A stretch of 7,519 bases of DNA from an uncultured Clostridiaceae bacterium (GTDB lineage Bacteria; Bacillota; Clostridia; TANB77; CAG-508): the NCBI GenBank assembly GCA_958402495.1, contig CATXTS010000096.1, positions 1-7,519 of the forward strand. Direction: 5' to 3'. The notes under the pieces were generated by a model. It was given only the letters and a program-made list of their open reading frames with translations, did not search any database and was not told where the DNA came from. Below are positions 1-6,530 of this stretch, in pieces. Numbering within the stretch: position 1 is the first letter of the stretch; each line of letters starts with the position of its first letter. The translations under genes were made by a program, and so were the position numbers.

Positions 1-260
1 TAAAAATATAAATAATAATAAAATATAAATAAATATAAAAGTAAAAAGGATAAATATAGTAGAGTAAGAAGATGGTAGAAAGCTATCGGAAATAAGAAAT
101 ACTTAAAAAAATTATATGACATAAAATAGGATACATAATATTGAAAATTAGAATAAAATAAATAAAGTAAAATTTATAAGAAAATGAAAAATAATAAATA
201 AAATATAAAATAAATAGTAATATATCAAAAAATAGAAAATATAATAGAACAGGTGATAAA
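1..260. other. A-rich non-coding region upstream of the patatin-like gene
   Basis: No ORF with a start and ribosome binding site is visible on either strand. Base use is extremely skewed to A on the + strand: I count 42 A against 14 T in positions 181-240. Possible promoter elements for the downstream gene are TTGAAA at 141-146 with TAAAGT at 163-168 (16-base spacer), or TATAAT at 240-245 with no recognisable -35. The second would put the transcript start almost on the ribosome binding site, which makes it less likely. In DNA this AT-rich both could occur by chance. Nothing else is supported. Confidence 0.6.
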
Positions 261-1127
261 ATGAAATTAGGTATTTGTTTTTCTGGTGGTGGAATAAAAG
301 GTGCAGCACATATTGGTGTGCTAAAAGCTTTAGAAGAAGAAAATATAAAATTCGAATATATTTCTGGAACTTCATCTGGCAGTATTATTGCTACATTATA
401 TGCTATTGGTTTAAAGTCAGATGAGATTTATGATATCTTTAAAAAATATAGTAATAGAATTAATTATATTGATTTTACAAATTTTTTTAGATTTATAATT
501 AATATATTTAAAAAAAGAAAATTTATTTTTACAGGATTAAATTCAGGTAAAAAAATAGAAAGATTAATTAACAAAGAGTGTGCCAAAAAAGGAATTACGA
601 ATATAAATCAAGTTGAAAAAAAATTATTAATTCCAAGTGTTAGCTTATGTGATGGAAAAGTATATATTTTTTCTTCTATAAAAAATAGAGAAACTTATTC
701 TGATAAAACGGTTTATATACAAGATATGAATATAGGAAAGGCTGTTAGAGCTAGTTGTAGTTTTCCAGGTGTATTTTCACCGGTAAAGTGGAAGGATATT
801 TATTTGATAGATGGAGGAATCAGGGAAAATGTTCCATGGAAAGAATTAAAGGAATTTGGAGTAGATAAAACTATTTTTGTTGTTTTTCAAAATGATATAC
901 AAGAAAGAGAAAATTTTAATATAATAGATATTGTTAGTACATCTATTGATATTTTATGCCATGAACTAAGTACTTATGAATTAAAAGATGCGGACTTTTT
1001 AGTTAAGATAGAAACAAAGAATATTCATTTATTAGATAAAAAGAAGATAGATTATTTATATAATCTAGGATATATAGAAATGAAAGCTAAAATGAGAGAA
1101 TTTAGAGAAACTATAAAAAAACAATGA
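261..1127 (+). CDS. Patatin-like phospholipase family protein (RssA/YlbK-like)
   Basis: A 288-residue predicted lipid acyl hydrolase. All three patatin signatures are visible: the glycine-rich oxyanion loop GGGIKG (residues 9-14), the nucleophile elbow G-T-S-S-G (36-40, predicted nucleophile Ser38) and the D-G-G motif (184-186, Asp184 completing the Ser-Asp dyad). Spacing and length fit the small bacterial RssA/YlbK-type proteins, which hold little beyond the patatin domain. No signal peptide is seen, so it is probably cytosolic or peripheral on the inner face of the membrane. Residues 72-90 are aromatic and hydrophobic, then basic, and could touch membrane. The ATG follows AGGTGA at 251-256. 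It stands alone and converges on the XRE gene with a 7-base gap. Patatin proteins also act as CBASS effectors (CapV), but no cyclase or other defence gene is present, so a housekeeping lipid role is more likely. The substrate is unknown. Confidence 0.93.
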   Translation: MKLGICFSGGGIKGAAHIGVLKALEEENIKFEYISGTSSGSIIATLYAIGLKSDEIYDIFKKYSNRINYIDFTNFFRFIINIFKKRKFIFTGLNSGKKIERLINKECAKKGITNINQVEKKLLIPSVSLCDGKVYIFSSIKNRETYSDKTVYIQDMNIGKAVRASCSFPGVFSPVKWKDIYLIDGGIRENVPWKELKEFGVDKTIFVVFQNDIQERENFNIIDIVSTSIDILCHELSTYELKDADFLVKIETKNIHLLDKKKIDYLYNLGYIEMKAKMREFRETIKKQ

Positions 1128-1149
1128 CTATAAATTAATCATTGTTTTT
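1117..1149. terminator. Bidirectional intrinsic terminator between the convergent patatin and XRE genes
   Basis: An 11-bp perfect stem (1117-1127 with 1139-1149, core ACAATGA/TCATTGT) has an 11-base loop. T-rich tracts follow on both strands: TTTTT-A-TTTTTT at 1145-1156 on +, and seven Ts on the minus strand from the A-run at 1115-1121. The left arm contains the TGA stop of the patatin gene, the loop contains the TAA stop of the XRE gene, and the right arm encodes the last residues of the XRE protein. It can therefore end both transcripts without dedicated intergenic sequence. Confidence 0.85.
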
Positions 1150-1479
1150 ATTTTTTAATTCTTTTGAATAAGATAAAGCTGTTCTAACAATATTATATAT
1201 AAAAGACAAATCTTTTTCAGAACTTTTATTTAATAATTTATTGATTTTTTGATTCATAGTATTTTCATCATTATTTCCAAATAATATAAAATCAGTAGAA
1301 TAACCAGTTGTTTCAGAAATAGACATTAGGGTACGTAAACTTAATGAACGTTCACCACGTTCTATTTGTCCTAAAAATGCTTCAGAAATATCTATCATTT
1401 CTGAAAATTTATCTCTATTTAAATTCAAATTTTCTCTTATAGAACGTATTCTAGTACCGATTGTTAAATTATCTTTCAC
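1135..1479 (-). CDS. XRE (Cro/C1-type) helix-turn-helix transcriptional regulator
   Basis: A 114-residue DNA-binding protein. Residues 7-67 form a standard HTH_XRE domain: IGTRIRSIRE opens helix 1, RDKFSEMI is helix 2, a turn follows, SEAFLGQIERG is the recognition helix with the family's hallmark Q-I-E-R-G, and LRTLMSISETTG follows. The remaining ~45 residues are helical and basic, possibly a dimerisation tail, with no sensor or peptidase domain seen. The start is GTG, preceded on the minus strand by AGGGTGA (1485-1491) five bases upstream. A TATAAT (1507-1512, minus) predicts a leader of about 20 bases. The gene is divergent from the small gene at 1739, with an inverted repeat between them, which fits autoregulation plus control of that neighbour. 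The real target is not known. Similar short XRE proteins occur both in prophages and as chromosomal regulators, and nothing here shows phage origin. Confidence 0.9.
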   Translation of the reverse strand: MKDNLTIGTRIRSIRENLNLNRDKFSEMIDISEAFLGQIERGERSLSLRTLMSISETTGYSTDFILFGNNDENTMNQKINKLLNKSSEKDLSFIYNIVRTALSYSKELKNKNND

Positions 1480-1506
1480 AAAATCACCCTTTATTAATAT
1501 ATAGAA

Positions 1507-1512
1507 ATTATA
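1507..1512 (-). promoter_or_regulatory. Candidate -10 element of the XRE gene
   Basis: Read on the minus strand this is a perfect TATAAT. It would place the transcript start near 1500 and leave a leader of about 20 bases with the AGGGTGA ribosome binding site. No good -35 is visible (TTATTT at 17-base spacing), so only the -10 is claimed. Confidence 0.45.
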
Positions 1513-1587
1513 TAACCAATAATAAAAATAAATAATATGCTAAATGATTAAATATATTGTACACTAAAAGCATATGTATTTGCCTAT

Positions 1588-1615
1588 AGTATATCATAAA
1601 ATAGTTATGAATACT
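1588..1615. repeat. Inverted repeat in the XRE/small-gene divergent region, candidate operator
   Basis: AGTAT-(A)-TCATAA (1588-1599) is mirrored by TTATGAATACT (1605-1615). The arms pair over 11 bp with one extra A (1593) and a 5-base centre, AATAG. It lies midway between the two divergent starts, about 75 bases upstream of the XRE -10 and about 98 upstream of the -10 of the small gene. XRE regulators usually bind dyads of this kind between divergent genes, so it is a reasonable operator candidate. The unpaired A and the distance to both promoters argue for caution; it could instead be a hairpin in an unseen transcript. No T-run follows, so it is not a terminator. Confidence 0.4.
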
Positions 1616-1709
1616 GATAAAAACAACTTAAATTACAAAAAATGTAAAAATACAAAATAAAAGTAGATATCTAAAATCAACATAAAGTATATTTAAATTA
1701 ATAAATTAT

Positions 1710-1718
1710 TGGTATAAT
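1710..1718 (+). promoter_or_regulatory. Extended -10 promoter of the small gene
   Basis: TGGTATAAT is a perfect extended -10 (TGn-TATAAT), which can work without a strong -35; the hexamer at 17-base spacing (1690-1695, TATTTA) is poor. Transcription would begin near 1725, giving a leader of about 14 bases just long enough to hold the GGGGGTG ribosome binding site. This also argues against translation from the TTG at 1724, which would sit on the transcript start. Confidence 0.55.
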
Positions 1719-1725
1719 AAAAGTT

Positions 1726-1732
1726 GGGGGTG
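1726..1732 (+). promoter_or_regulatory. Ribosome binding site that fixes the start at GTG 1739
   Basis: GGGGGTG lies six bases before the GTG at 1739, ideal spacing. The upstream in-frame TTG at 1724 overlaps this site and has no Shine-Dalgarno of its own, so GTG 1739 is chosen. Confidence 0.6.
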
Positions 1733-1738
1733 AATATA

Positions 1739-2041
1739 GTGGAAAATAATGTACCAAAATCTATATTAGAAAAATTATTTGAAGTAAAACAATACGAAAT
1801 AGAAAAAGAAATTAGAAAAATAGAAAGTAAAGAATTAAATAATAAATTAAATCATATACAAATAGAAGAAATTATAGACATGATAAAAGATGAAACAGAA
1901 GAGAAACAAAAAGAAATCGTAGAGAAAATAGAAAAATGGATAGAGGATTACGAAATAAAAATTTCTTTTTATTCAGAGATATATTATAAAGAGGGTATAA
2001 AAGATGGAATGAAATTATATAATGAATGTATAAAAAAATAA
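1739..2041 (+). CDS. Small charged helical protein of unknown function
   Basis: A 100-residue protein that I do not recognise with confidence. It is dominated by Glu, Lys and Ile, with no transmembrane segment and no signal peptide. Residues about 10-75 look like two or three long amphipathic helices, probably coiled-coil forming. The C-terminus (77-100) carries an aromatic patch followed by YYKEGIKDGMKLYNE. This resembles the tail of short uncharacterised Firmicute proteins that end in an acidic/aromatic stretch plus G-[FI]-x-x-G-x-x-L-x-x-E (DUF6809-like), a similarity from memory and not verified. It is a single gene with its own extended -10 promoter, divergent from the XRE regulator, and it ends in a strong terminator. 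Codon use matches its neighbours. The context suggests a target of the XRE regulator; a toxin or antitoxin role cannot be excluded but has no sequence support. Confidence 0.7.
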   Translation: MENNVPKSILEKLFEVKQYEIEKEIRKIESKELNNKLNHIQIEEIIDMIKDETEEKQKEIVEKIEKWIEDYEIKISFYSEIYYKEGIKDGMKLYNECIKK

Positions 2042-2065
2042 AGAGGTAAAACCTCTTTATTTTTT
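2033..2065. terminator. Bidirectional intrinsic terminator between the small gene and the giant fusion gene
   Basis: A core stem AAAGAGG (2040-2046) with CCTCTTT (2052-2058) closes a 5-base loop. It is extended by T-A/A-T pairs and an A-run (2032-2038) opposite a T-run (2060-2065) to about 14 bp. A/T runs on both sides give U-tracts to transcripts in either direction. The stop codons of both convergent genes (TAA 2039-2041 on +, TAA 2059-2057 on -) lie within the stem. Confidence 0.9.
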
Positions 2066-5000
2066 ATCTGTAACTTCAATGATTTCTGGAGTATTTTCAT
2101 TTTCTTTTTCAGTTGCTATTTTAGATTTCTGTGATTGTATTAAATTATCTTTTGCAACAGTCATTAATAATTTAATTCTATTAGTCTGATTTGCTTCACT
2201 AGCACCAGGGTCATAATCAATTGGTGAAATATTAGCCTCTGGATACTGTCCACGAATGGTTTTTATAACACCTTTTCCAACGACATGATTAGGAAGACAT
2301 GCAAAAGGCTGTACACATACAATATTCGGAATACCATGTTCAATATACTCTACCATTTCTGCTGTTAAAAACCAACCTTCACCTGTTTGATTTCCAATAG
2401 ATAGAATATTTTTTACTTTATCTTCTAATTTCCAAATATTACAAGGTGGTAAATATCCTTTTTTAGAATTTTCTAAAGCTATTTTTTCGTCTTTTTCTAA
2501 AATATCAATTAGTTTTATGGCTGTTTTAAATACTTTTGCTTTTACTTTATCGGTTTTAATTAATTGATTAAAAGTAATTTTATGAGTAGCAATGAATTTA
2601 ACAAATCCCATAAAATCAGGAAGAATAACTTCTGCACCTTCTTGTTCTAATTTATCAGCTACAAAATTATTACCAAAAGGATGATATTTAATAAGAACTT
2701 CACCAACAATGCCTACCTTTGGTTTTTGAATAGATGTATCAAGCTGGATGTGTTCAAAGTCATTTACTATATCATATATACTTTGTTTGAATTCTTTCAT
2801 AGTAGATTTCTCTAATAATTTTTTACATTTTTCCATCCAAGTATCAAATAATTTTTGGGATTCACCCTTATGGATTTCATAAGCTCTATTCTTCATAAGC
2901 ATTTTTTGTAATAAATCAGCATATACTACCATTTTTAATAATCTTTCCATTAAAGGAATAGTAATTTTGAATCCTGGCATTTTCTCCATTCCAACAACGT
3001 TGAAGGAGATAACAGGAATATTTTCAAAACCAGCATCTTTTAAGGCTTTTCTAATAAATCCAATATAATTAGTTGCTCTACATCCACCACCTGTTTGTGA
3101 CATAATTAAAGCGGTTTTATTTAAATCATACTTACCAGATTGTAAAGCCTCAATCATTTGACCTGTTGTTAAGATAGATGGATAACAAGCATCATTATTT
3201 ACATATTTCAATCCAGTTTCTACGGTATGTTCTGTACAATTTCTTAGTAATTCTACATGATAGCCAGAAGACCTTACGGCAGCTTCTAATAATTCAAAGT
3301 GAATTGGTGCCATCTGTGGAATTAATATAGTATAGTCTTTCTTCATATCTTTTGTAAAAACTTTTTTAGTACATTCATAATCACCAGATAAATTAGAGAA
3401 TTGTTTCATATTTTTGCGCTTTTTCATACTAGCTAATAAAGAACGAATACGAATACGTACAGCGCCTAAATTATTAATTTCATCTATTTTAATTAAAGTA
3501 TACATTTTTCCGTAACTAGATAAGATTTCTTCTACTTGGTCAGTAGTAACTGCATCAACTCCACAACCGAAAGAGTTTAGTTGAACTAATTCTAAATTAT
3601 CTTGTTTACCAACAAAATCTGCTGCTGCATATAATCTAGCATGGTATACCCATTGGTCAACTACTCTTAATGGTCTTTTGGCTTCAGAAAGATGTGAAAT
3701 ACTATCTTCTGTTAATACACATAATCCTAAACTAGTAATTAAAGTATCAATACCATGGTTGACTTCTGGGTCAGTATGATATGGTCTTCCCGCTAATACA
3801 ATACCATGTAAATCATTTTGATTAATATAAGTTAGTACTTCTTCACCTTTCTTACGGATGTCGTTTTTGTAATGTTGATATTCTTCTTCTGCTTTATTAG
3901 CAGCTTCTAGTAATTCTTTTTTATTAAAGTGATATTCCTCAAATTCTGGTAAATCTAAAATAGCTTCTGCTAAAGGTTTTGCATCAAAAGGTAAAAAAGG
4001 ATTTAAAAATTTGATTTGTTTATCTTTTAATTCTTCTACATTGTTTTTTAATACTTCTGAATAAGAAATAACAATAGGACAATTATAGTGGTTATCTGCC
4101 CTAACGTATTCCTTTCTAGAATAGGGTACACAAGGATAGAATATGGTTCTAATACCTTGATTAATTAAACCAATAATATGCCCATGAGAAAGCTTTGCTG
4201 GAAAGCAAACGGATTCGGAAGGCATAGATTCAATTCCTTTTTCATAAGTTTTACGGTTACTTTTCTCAGAAATAATAACACGGAAACCTAAGTTAGTTAA
4301 AAAGGTGAACCAGAAAGGATAATCTTCATACATATTCAAAACTCTAGGGATACCAATTGTTCCTCTTGGTGCATCCTTTTCATCTAATGGTTTATAATTA
4401 AATAGTCGTTCATATTTATATTTCATAATATTAGGAAGGTCTTTTTTCCCAGATAAGTTACCAGCACCTTTTTCACAACGGTTACCAGAAATATATTTAC
4501 TACCATTACTAAATTTGTTGATGGTTAGTAAACAATGATTTTCACAGCCATTACAACGAATATGAGAAGTTTGAATTTGTAATTTATCTAAATCTTCTAA
4601 AGTTAATAAAGTAGAATGATATTCCATATCTAAATTAGCTTCATACTGTTCTTTAGCAAGTAGAGCAGCGCCATAAGCACCCATAAGACCTGCAATATCT
4701 GGTCTTATAACATTTCTTCCTACGATTAATTCAAATGCTCTTAAAACAGCATCGTTATAAAAAGTACCACCTTGTACAACAATATGTGCGCCTAATGTTT
4801 TGATATCTCTGACTTTCATAACTTTTTGAATGGCATTTTTAATAACAGAATAAGAAAGTCCTGCGGAAATGTCACCTACACTATAGCCTTCTTTTTGTGC
4901 TTGTTTAATTTTAGAATTCATAAAAACTGTACATCTAGAACCTAAATCAACAGGTCTTCTAGCTTCAATAGCAGCATTTACAAACTCTTCTATAGAAAGA

Positions 5001-6382
5001 TTTAAACTTTTAGCAAAAGTCTCTATAAAAGAACCACAACCAGAAGAACAAGCTTCATTTAACATAATATTATCGATAACACCCTTTTTCATTTTGATAT
5101 ATTTCATATCTTGTCCGCCAATATCCACAATACTAGTAACATTTGGCATAAATTCTTTAGCAGCAGTATAATGCGCAATGGTTTCTATTTCATTTAAATC
5201 TACATTTAAAGCAGTTTGAATCAATTTTTCTCCATAACCTGTAACGCCACTATAACGAATAGTCGTTTTCTCTGGAAGAATACTATACATATTTTTTAAC
5301 ATTTTAATGACACTTTGGAGTGGATTTCCTTCATTACTTCCGTAAAGAGAATATAATAGTTTTCCTTCATTATCAATTACGACCAATTTGGTTGTTGTAG
5401 AACCTGCATCGATTCCAACAAAAATATCTCCTTGATAAGAGGATAAATCTCCTCTTTTCACTTTATCTTGTTCATGTCTTTGTTTAAATTCTTCATAATC
5501 TGCATCAATAGAAAATAAAGGAGACAAAGGATTGGTAGTATCATCATGAGATTGTCTTAAAACATCTATTTTACTTTGTAATTTTTGAACAGATACAGGA
5601 TGAGCGGTTAAAGAATCCAAAGCAGCGCCCTTAGCAACTAAAAGGTGAGCTTCATTAGGTATAATAATATGCTCAGATGTTAAATTTAAGGTCTCAATAA
5701 ATCTTTGTCTTAATTCAGACAAATAGTTTAAAGGGCCTCCTAAAAAGGCAACAGAACCACGAATTGGTCTACCACAAGCAAGTCCACTAATTGTTTGATT
5801 AACTACTGCTTGAAAAATAGAAGCAGCAATATCTTCCTTAGCAGCACCCTCATTTAGTAAAGGCTGAATATCTGTTTTTGCGAAAACACCGCAGCGAGAG
5901 GCGATTGGATAAATCATTTTGTGATTTTTAGAAAGTTCATTAAGACCAGTTGTATCGGTATTTAAAAGGGAAGCCATTTGATCAATAAAAGCACCTGTAC
6001 CGCCTGCACATGTCCCATTCATTCTTTGTTCTATAAATTTATCAAAATAAATAATTTTAGCATCCTCGCCACCAAGTTCAATAACGACATCTGTTTGAGG
6101 AATATATCTTTCAACGGCACGTTTACAAGAAACGACCTCTTGAATAAAAGGTAAATCTAAAAATTTAGCAGCAGACATAGCTCCTGAACCAGTTAATGCA
6201 ATTGTAAATTCTGCATTAGGATATTGTTTTATTAAATCCTCTAAGACATGACAGATTGTATTTTTCGTATCTGAAAAGTGTCTTTGATAATCTGTATATA
6301 TGGTGTTTAAATCTTCATCCATAACAGCAATCTTAACTGTTGTAGAACCAACATCTAAACCAATATGTAATAATTTGCTCAT
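2057..6382 (-). CDS. Giant 2-hydroxyacyl-CoA dehydratase activase fusion protein (BcrAD_BadFG x2, DUF2229, HGD-D-like)
   Basis: A 1441-residue cytosolic protein. Activase 1 (about 4-258) and activase 2 (about 320-578) are ASKHA-fold ATPases of the HgdC type. Each has a phosphate loop (GLDVGSTTVK 8-17; GIDAGSTTTK 323-332), a second phosphate motif (ELGGEDAK 102-109; DIGGQDMK 420-427) and the two Cys expected to bind a [4Fe-4S] cluster at the dimer interface (Cys125/Cys164; Cys445/Cys484). Next comes a cluster C-x2-C-x3-C-x18-C (610, 613, 617, 636). A DUF2229 region (about 674-900) holds SVCFPAK and GRPYHTDPE, and a C-terminal half (about 1015-1400) resembles the HGD-D dehydratase subunit (NNDACYPS, TGGGCRATN, VQPFACLPNH, NRIKLLM). 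HgdC-type activases spend ATP to inject a low-potential electron into dehydratases. The substrate of the fused family is not known to me. ATG start; AGGAG at 6392-6396. It is monocistronic, with no hgdAB-like genes nearby. Length is normal for the family; no break is seen. Confidence 0.93.
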   Translation of the reverse strand: MSKLLHIGLDVGSTTVKIAVMDEDLNTIYTDYQRHFSDTKNTICHVLEDLIKQYPNAEFTIALTGSGAMSAAKFLDLPFIQEVVSCKRAVERYIPQTDVVIELGGEDAKIIYFDKFIEQRMNGTCAGGTGAFIDQMASLLNTDTTGLNELSKNHKMIYPIASRCGVFAKTDIQPLLNEGAAKEDIAASIFQAVVNQTISGLACGRPIRGSVAFLGGPLNYLSELRQRFIETLNLTSEHIIIPNEAHLLVAKGAALDSLTAHPVSVQKLQSKIDVLRQSHDDTTNPLSPLFSIDADYEEFKQRHEQDKVKRGDLSSYQGDIFVGIDAGSTTTKLVVIDNEGKLLYSLYGSNEGNPLQSVIKMLKNMYSILPEKTTIRYSGVTGYGEKLIQTALNVDLNEIETIAHYTAAKEFMPNVTSIVDIGGQDMKYIKMKKGVIDNIMLNEACSSGCGSFIETFAKSLNLSIEEFVNAAIEARRPVDLGSRCTVFMNSKIKQAQKEGYSVGDISAGLSYSVIKNAIQKVMKVRDIKTLGAHIVVQGGTFYNDAVLRAFELIVGRNVIRPDIAGLMGAYGAALLAKEQYEANLDMEYHSTLLTLEDLDKLQIQTSHIRCNGCENHCLLTINKFSNGSKYISGNRCEKGAGNLSGKKDLPNIMKYKYERLFNYKPLDEKDAPRGTIGIPRVLNMYEDYPFWFTFLTNLGFRVIISEKSNRKTYEKGIESMPSESVCFPAKLSHGHIIGLINQGIRTIFYPCVPYSRKEYVRADNHYNCPIVISYSEVLKNNVEELKDKQIKFLNPFLPFDAKPLAEAILDLPEFEEYHFNKKELLEAANKAEEEYQHYKNDIRKKGEEVLTYINQNDLHGIVLAGRPYHTDPEVNHGIDTLITSLGLCVLTEDSISHLSEAKRPLRVVDQWVYHARLYAAADFVGKQDNLELVQLNSFGCGVDAVTTDQVEEILSSYGKMYTLIKIDEINNLGAVRIRIRSLLASMKKRKNMKQFSNLSGDYECTKKVFTKDMKKDYTILIPQMAPIHFELLEAAVRSSGYHVELLRNCTEHTVETGLKYVNNDACYPSILTTGQMIEALQSGKYDLNKTALIMSQTGGGCRATNYIGFIRKALKDAGFENIPVISFNVVGMEKMPGFKITIPLMERLLKMVVYADLLQKMLMKNRAYEIHKGESQKLFDTWMEKCKKLLEKSTMKEFKQSIYDIVNDFEHIQLDTSIQKPKVGIVGEVLIKYHPFGNNFVADKLEQEGAEVILPDFMGFVKFIATHKITFNQLIKTDKVKAKVFKTAIKLIDILEKDEKIALENSKKGYLPPCNIWKLEDKVKNILSIGNQTGEGWFLTAEMVEYIEHGIPNIVCVQPFACLPNHVVGKGVIKTIRGQYPEANISPIDYDPGASEANQTNRIKLLMTVAKDNLIQSQKSKIATEKENENTPEIIEVTDKK

Positions 6383-6407
6383 ATAAGTAAGCTCCTTTCA
6401 TCAGAAA

Positions 6408-6430
6408 TAGTATAGAAAAAAATCATACTA
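6408..6430. repeat. Short inverted repeat in the leader of the fusion gene
   Basis: TAGTAT (6408-6413) and ATACTA (6425-6430) form a perfect 6-bp dyad with an 11-base A-rich centre. It lies in the predicted 5' leader, just downstream of the expected transcript start near 6434 and upstream of the AGGAG site. It could be an operator half-site pair, but six bases of A/T-rich dyad are easily met by chance here. Confidence 0.2.
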
Positions 6431-6440
6431 AATCACTATA

Positions 6441-6469
6441 ATTGTATACGCAAATAGGGATTTTGTCAA
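6441..6469 (-). promoter_or_regulatory. Sigma-A-type promoter of the giant fusion gene
   Basis: Read on the minus strand: a consensus -35 TTGACA (6469-6464), a 17-base spacer and a -10 TACAAT (6446-6441). The predicted start near 6434 gives a leader of about 52 bases before the ATG, with AGGAG nine bases upstream of it. This is the clearest promoter in the window. Confidence 0.8.
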
Positions 6470-6483
6470 ACTTTTTGGCACAA
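6461..6483. repeat. Imperfect inverted repeat over the -35 of the fusion gene, candidate operator
   Basis: TTTTGTCAAA (6461-6470) and TTTGGCACAA (6474-6483) are inverted copies matching at 8 of 10 positions around a 3-base centre (CTT). The dyad covers the whole -35 hexamer of the fusion promoter, a classic place for a repressor. It ends eight bases before the candidate -35 of the divergent GerMN gene, so one bound protein could affect both. The cognate regulator is unknown; I do not recognise the motif as a standard site. Confidence 0.4.
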
Positions 6484-6490
6484 GTTGTAG

Positions 6491-6518
6491 TTGGAAAATG
6501 ATAGCAATTTTCTATATA
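6491..6518 (+). promoter_or_regulatory. Candidate promoter of the GerMN-domain gene
   Basis: TTGGAA (6491-6496), a 16-base spacer and TATATA (6513-6518); TATAAG at 6515-6520 is an alternative with an 18-base spacer. Transcription would begin near 6525, immediately before the stem-loop at 6531-6578. It is weaker than the opposing promoter. A sporulation sigma factor could be used instead, but no clear site of that kind was seen. Confidence 0.35.
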
Positions 6519-6530
6519 AGACATTAAAAA

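Noticed and set aside
231..246. 16-base sequence shared exactly with 7209-7224 (AATAGAAAATATAATA), possible flanking direct repeat or attachment site
   Set aside because: It consists almost only of A and T in regions of extreme A-richness, where such matches arise by chance; there is no integrase, transposase or boundary gene.
1..260. Possible riboswitch, tRNA or small RNA in the left flank
   Set aside because: No conserved core, cloverleaf or stable stem found; the best pairing (GATGG with CTATC near 71-87) is five pairs including a wobble.
148..375. Open frame of 75 codons on the minus strand
   Set aside because: It overlaps the start of the patatin gene in antisense, is low-complexity Phe/Leu/Ile/Tyr produced by A-rich DNA on the other strand, and has no supporting context.
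1125..1127. Possible reassigned TGA (Trp) code, as in some AT-rich mollicutes
   Set aside because: Trp positions in the patatin, fusion and GerMN proteins use TGG, and TGA lies at the natural end of the patatin protein inside a terminator stem.
1633..1647. Small dyad TTACA-AAAAA-TGTAA upstream of the small gene
   Set aside because: Only 5-bp arms of mostly A/T around an A-run, with no known link to a regulator here; the longer repeat at 1588-1615 is the better candidate.
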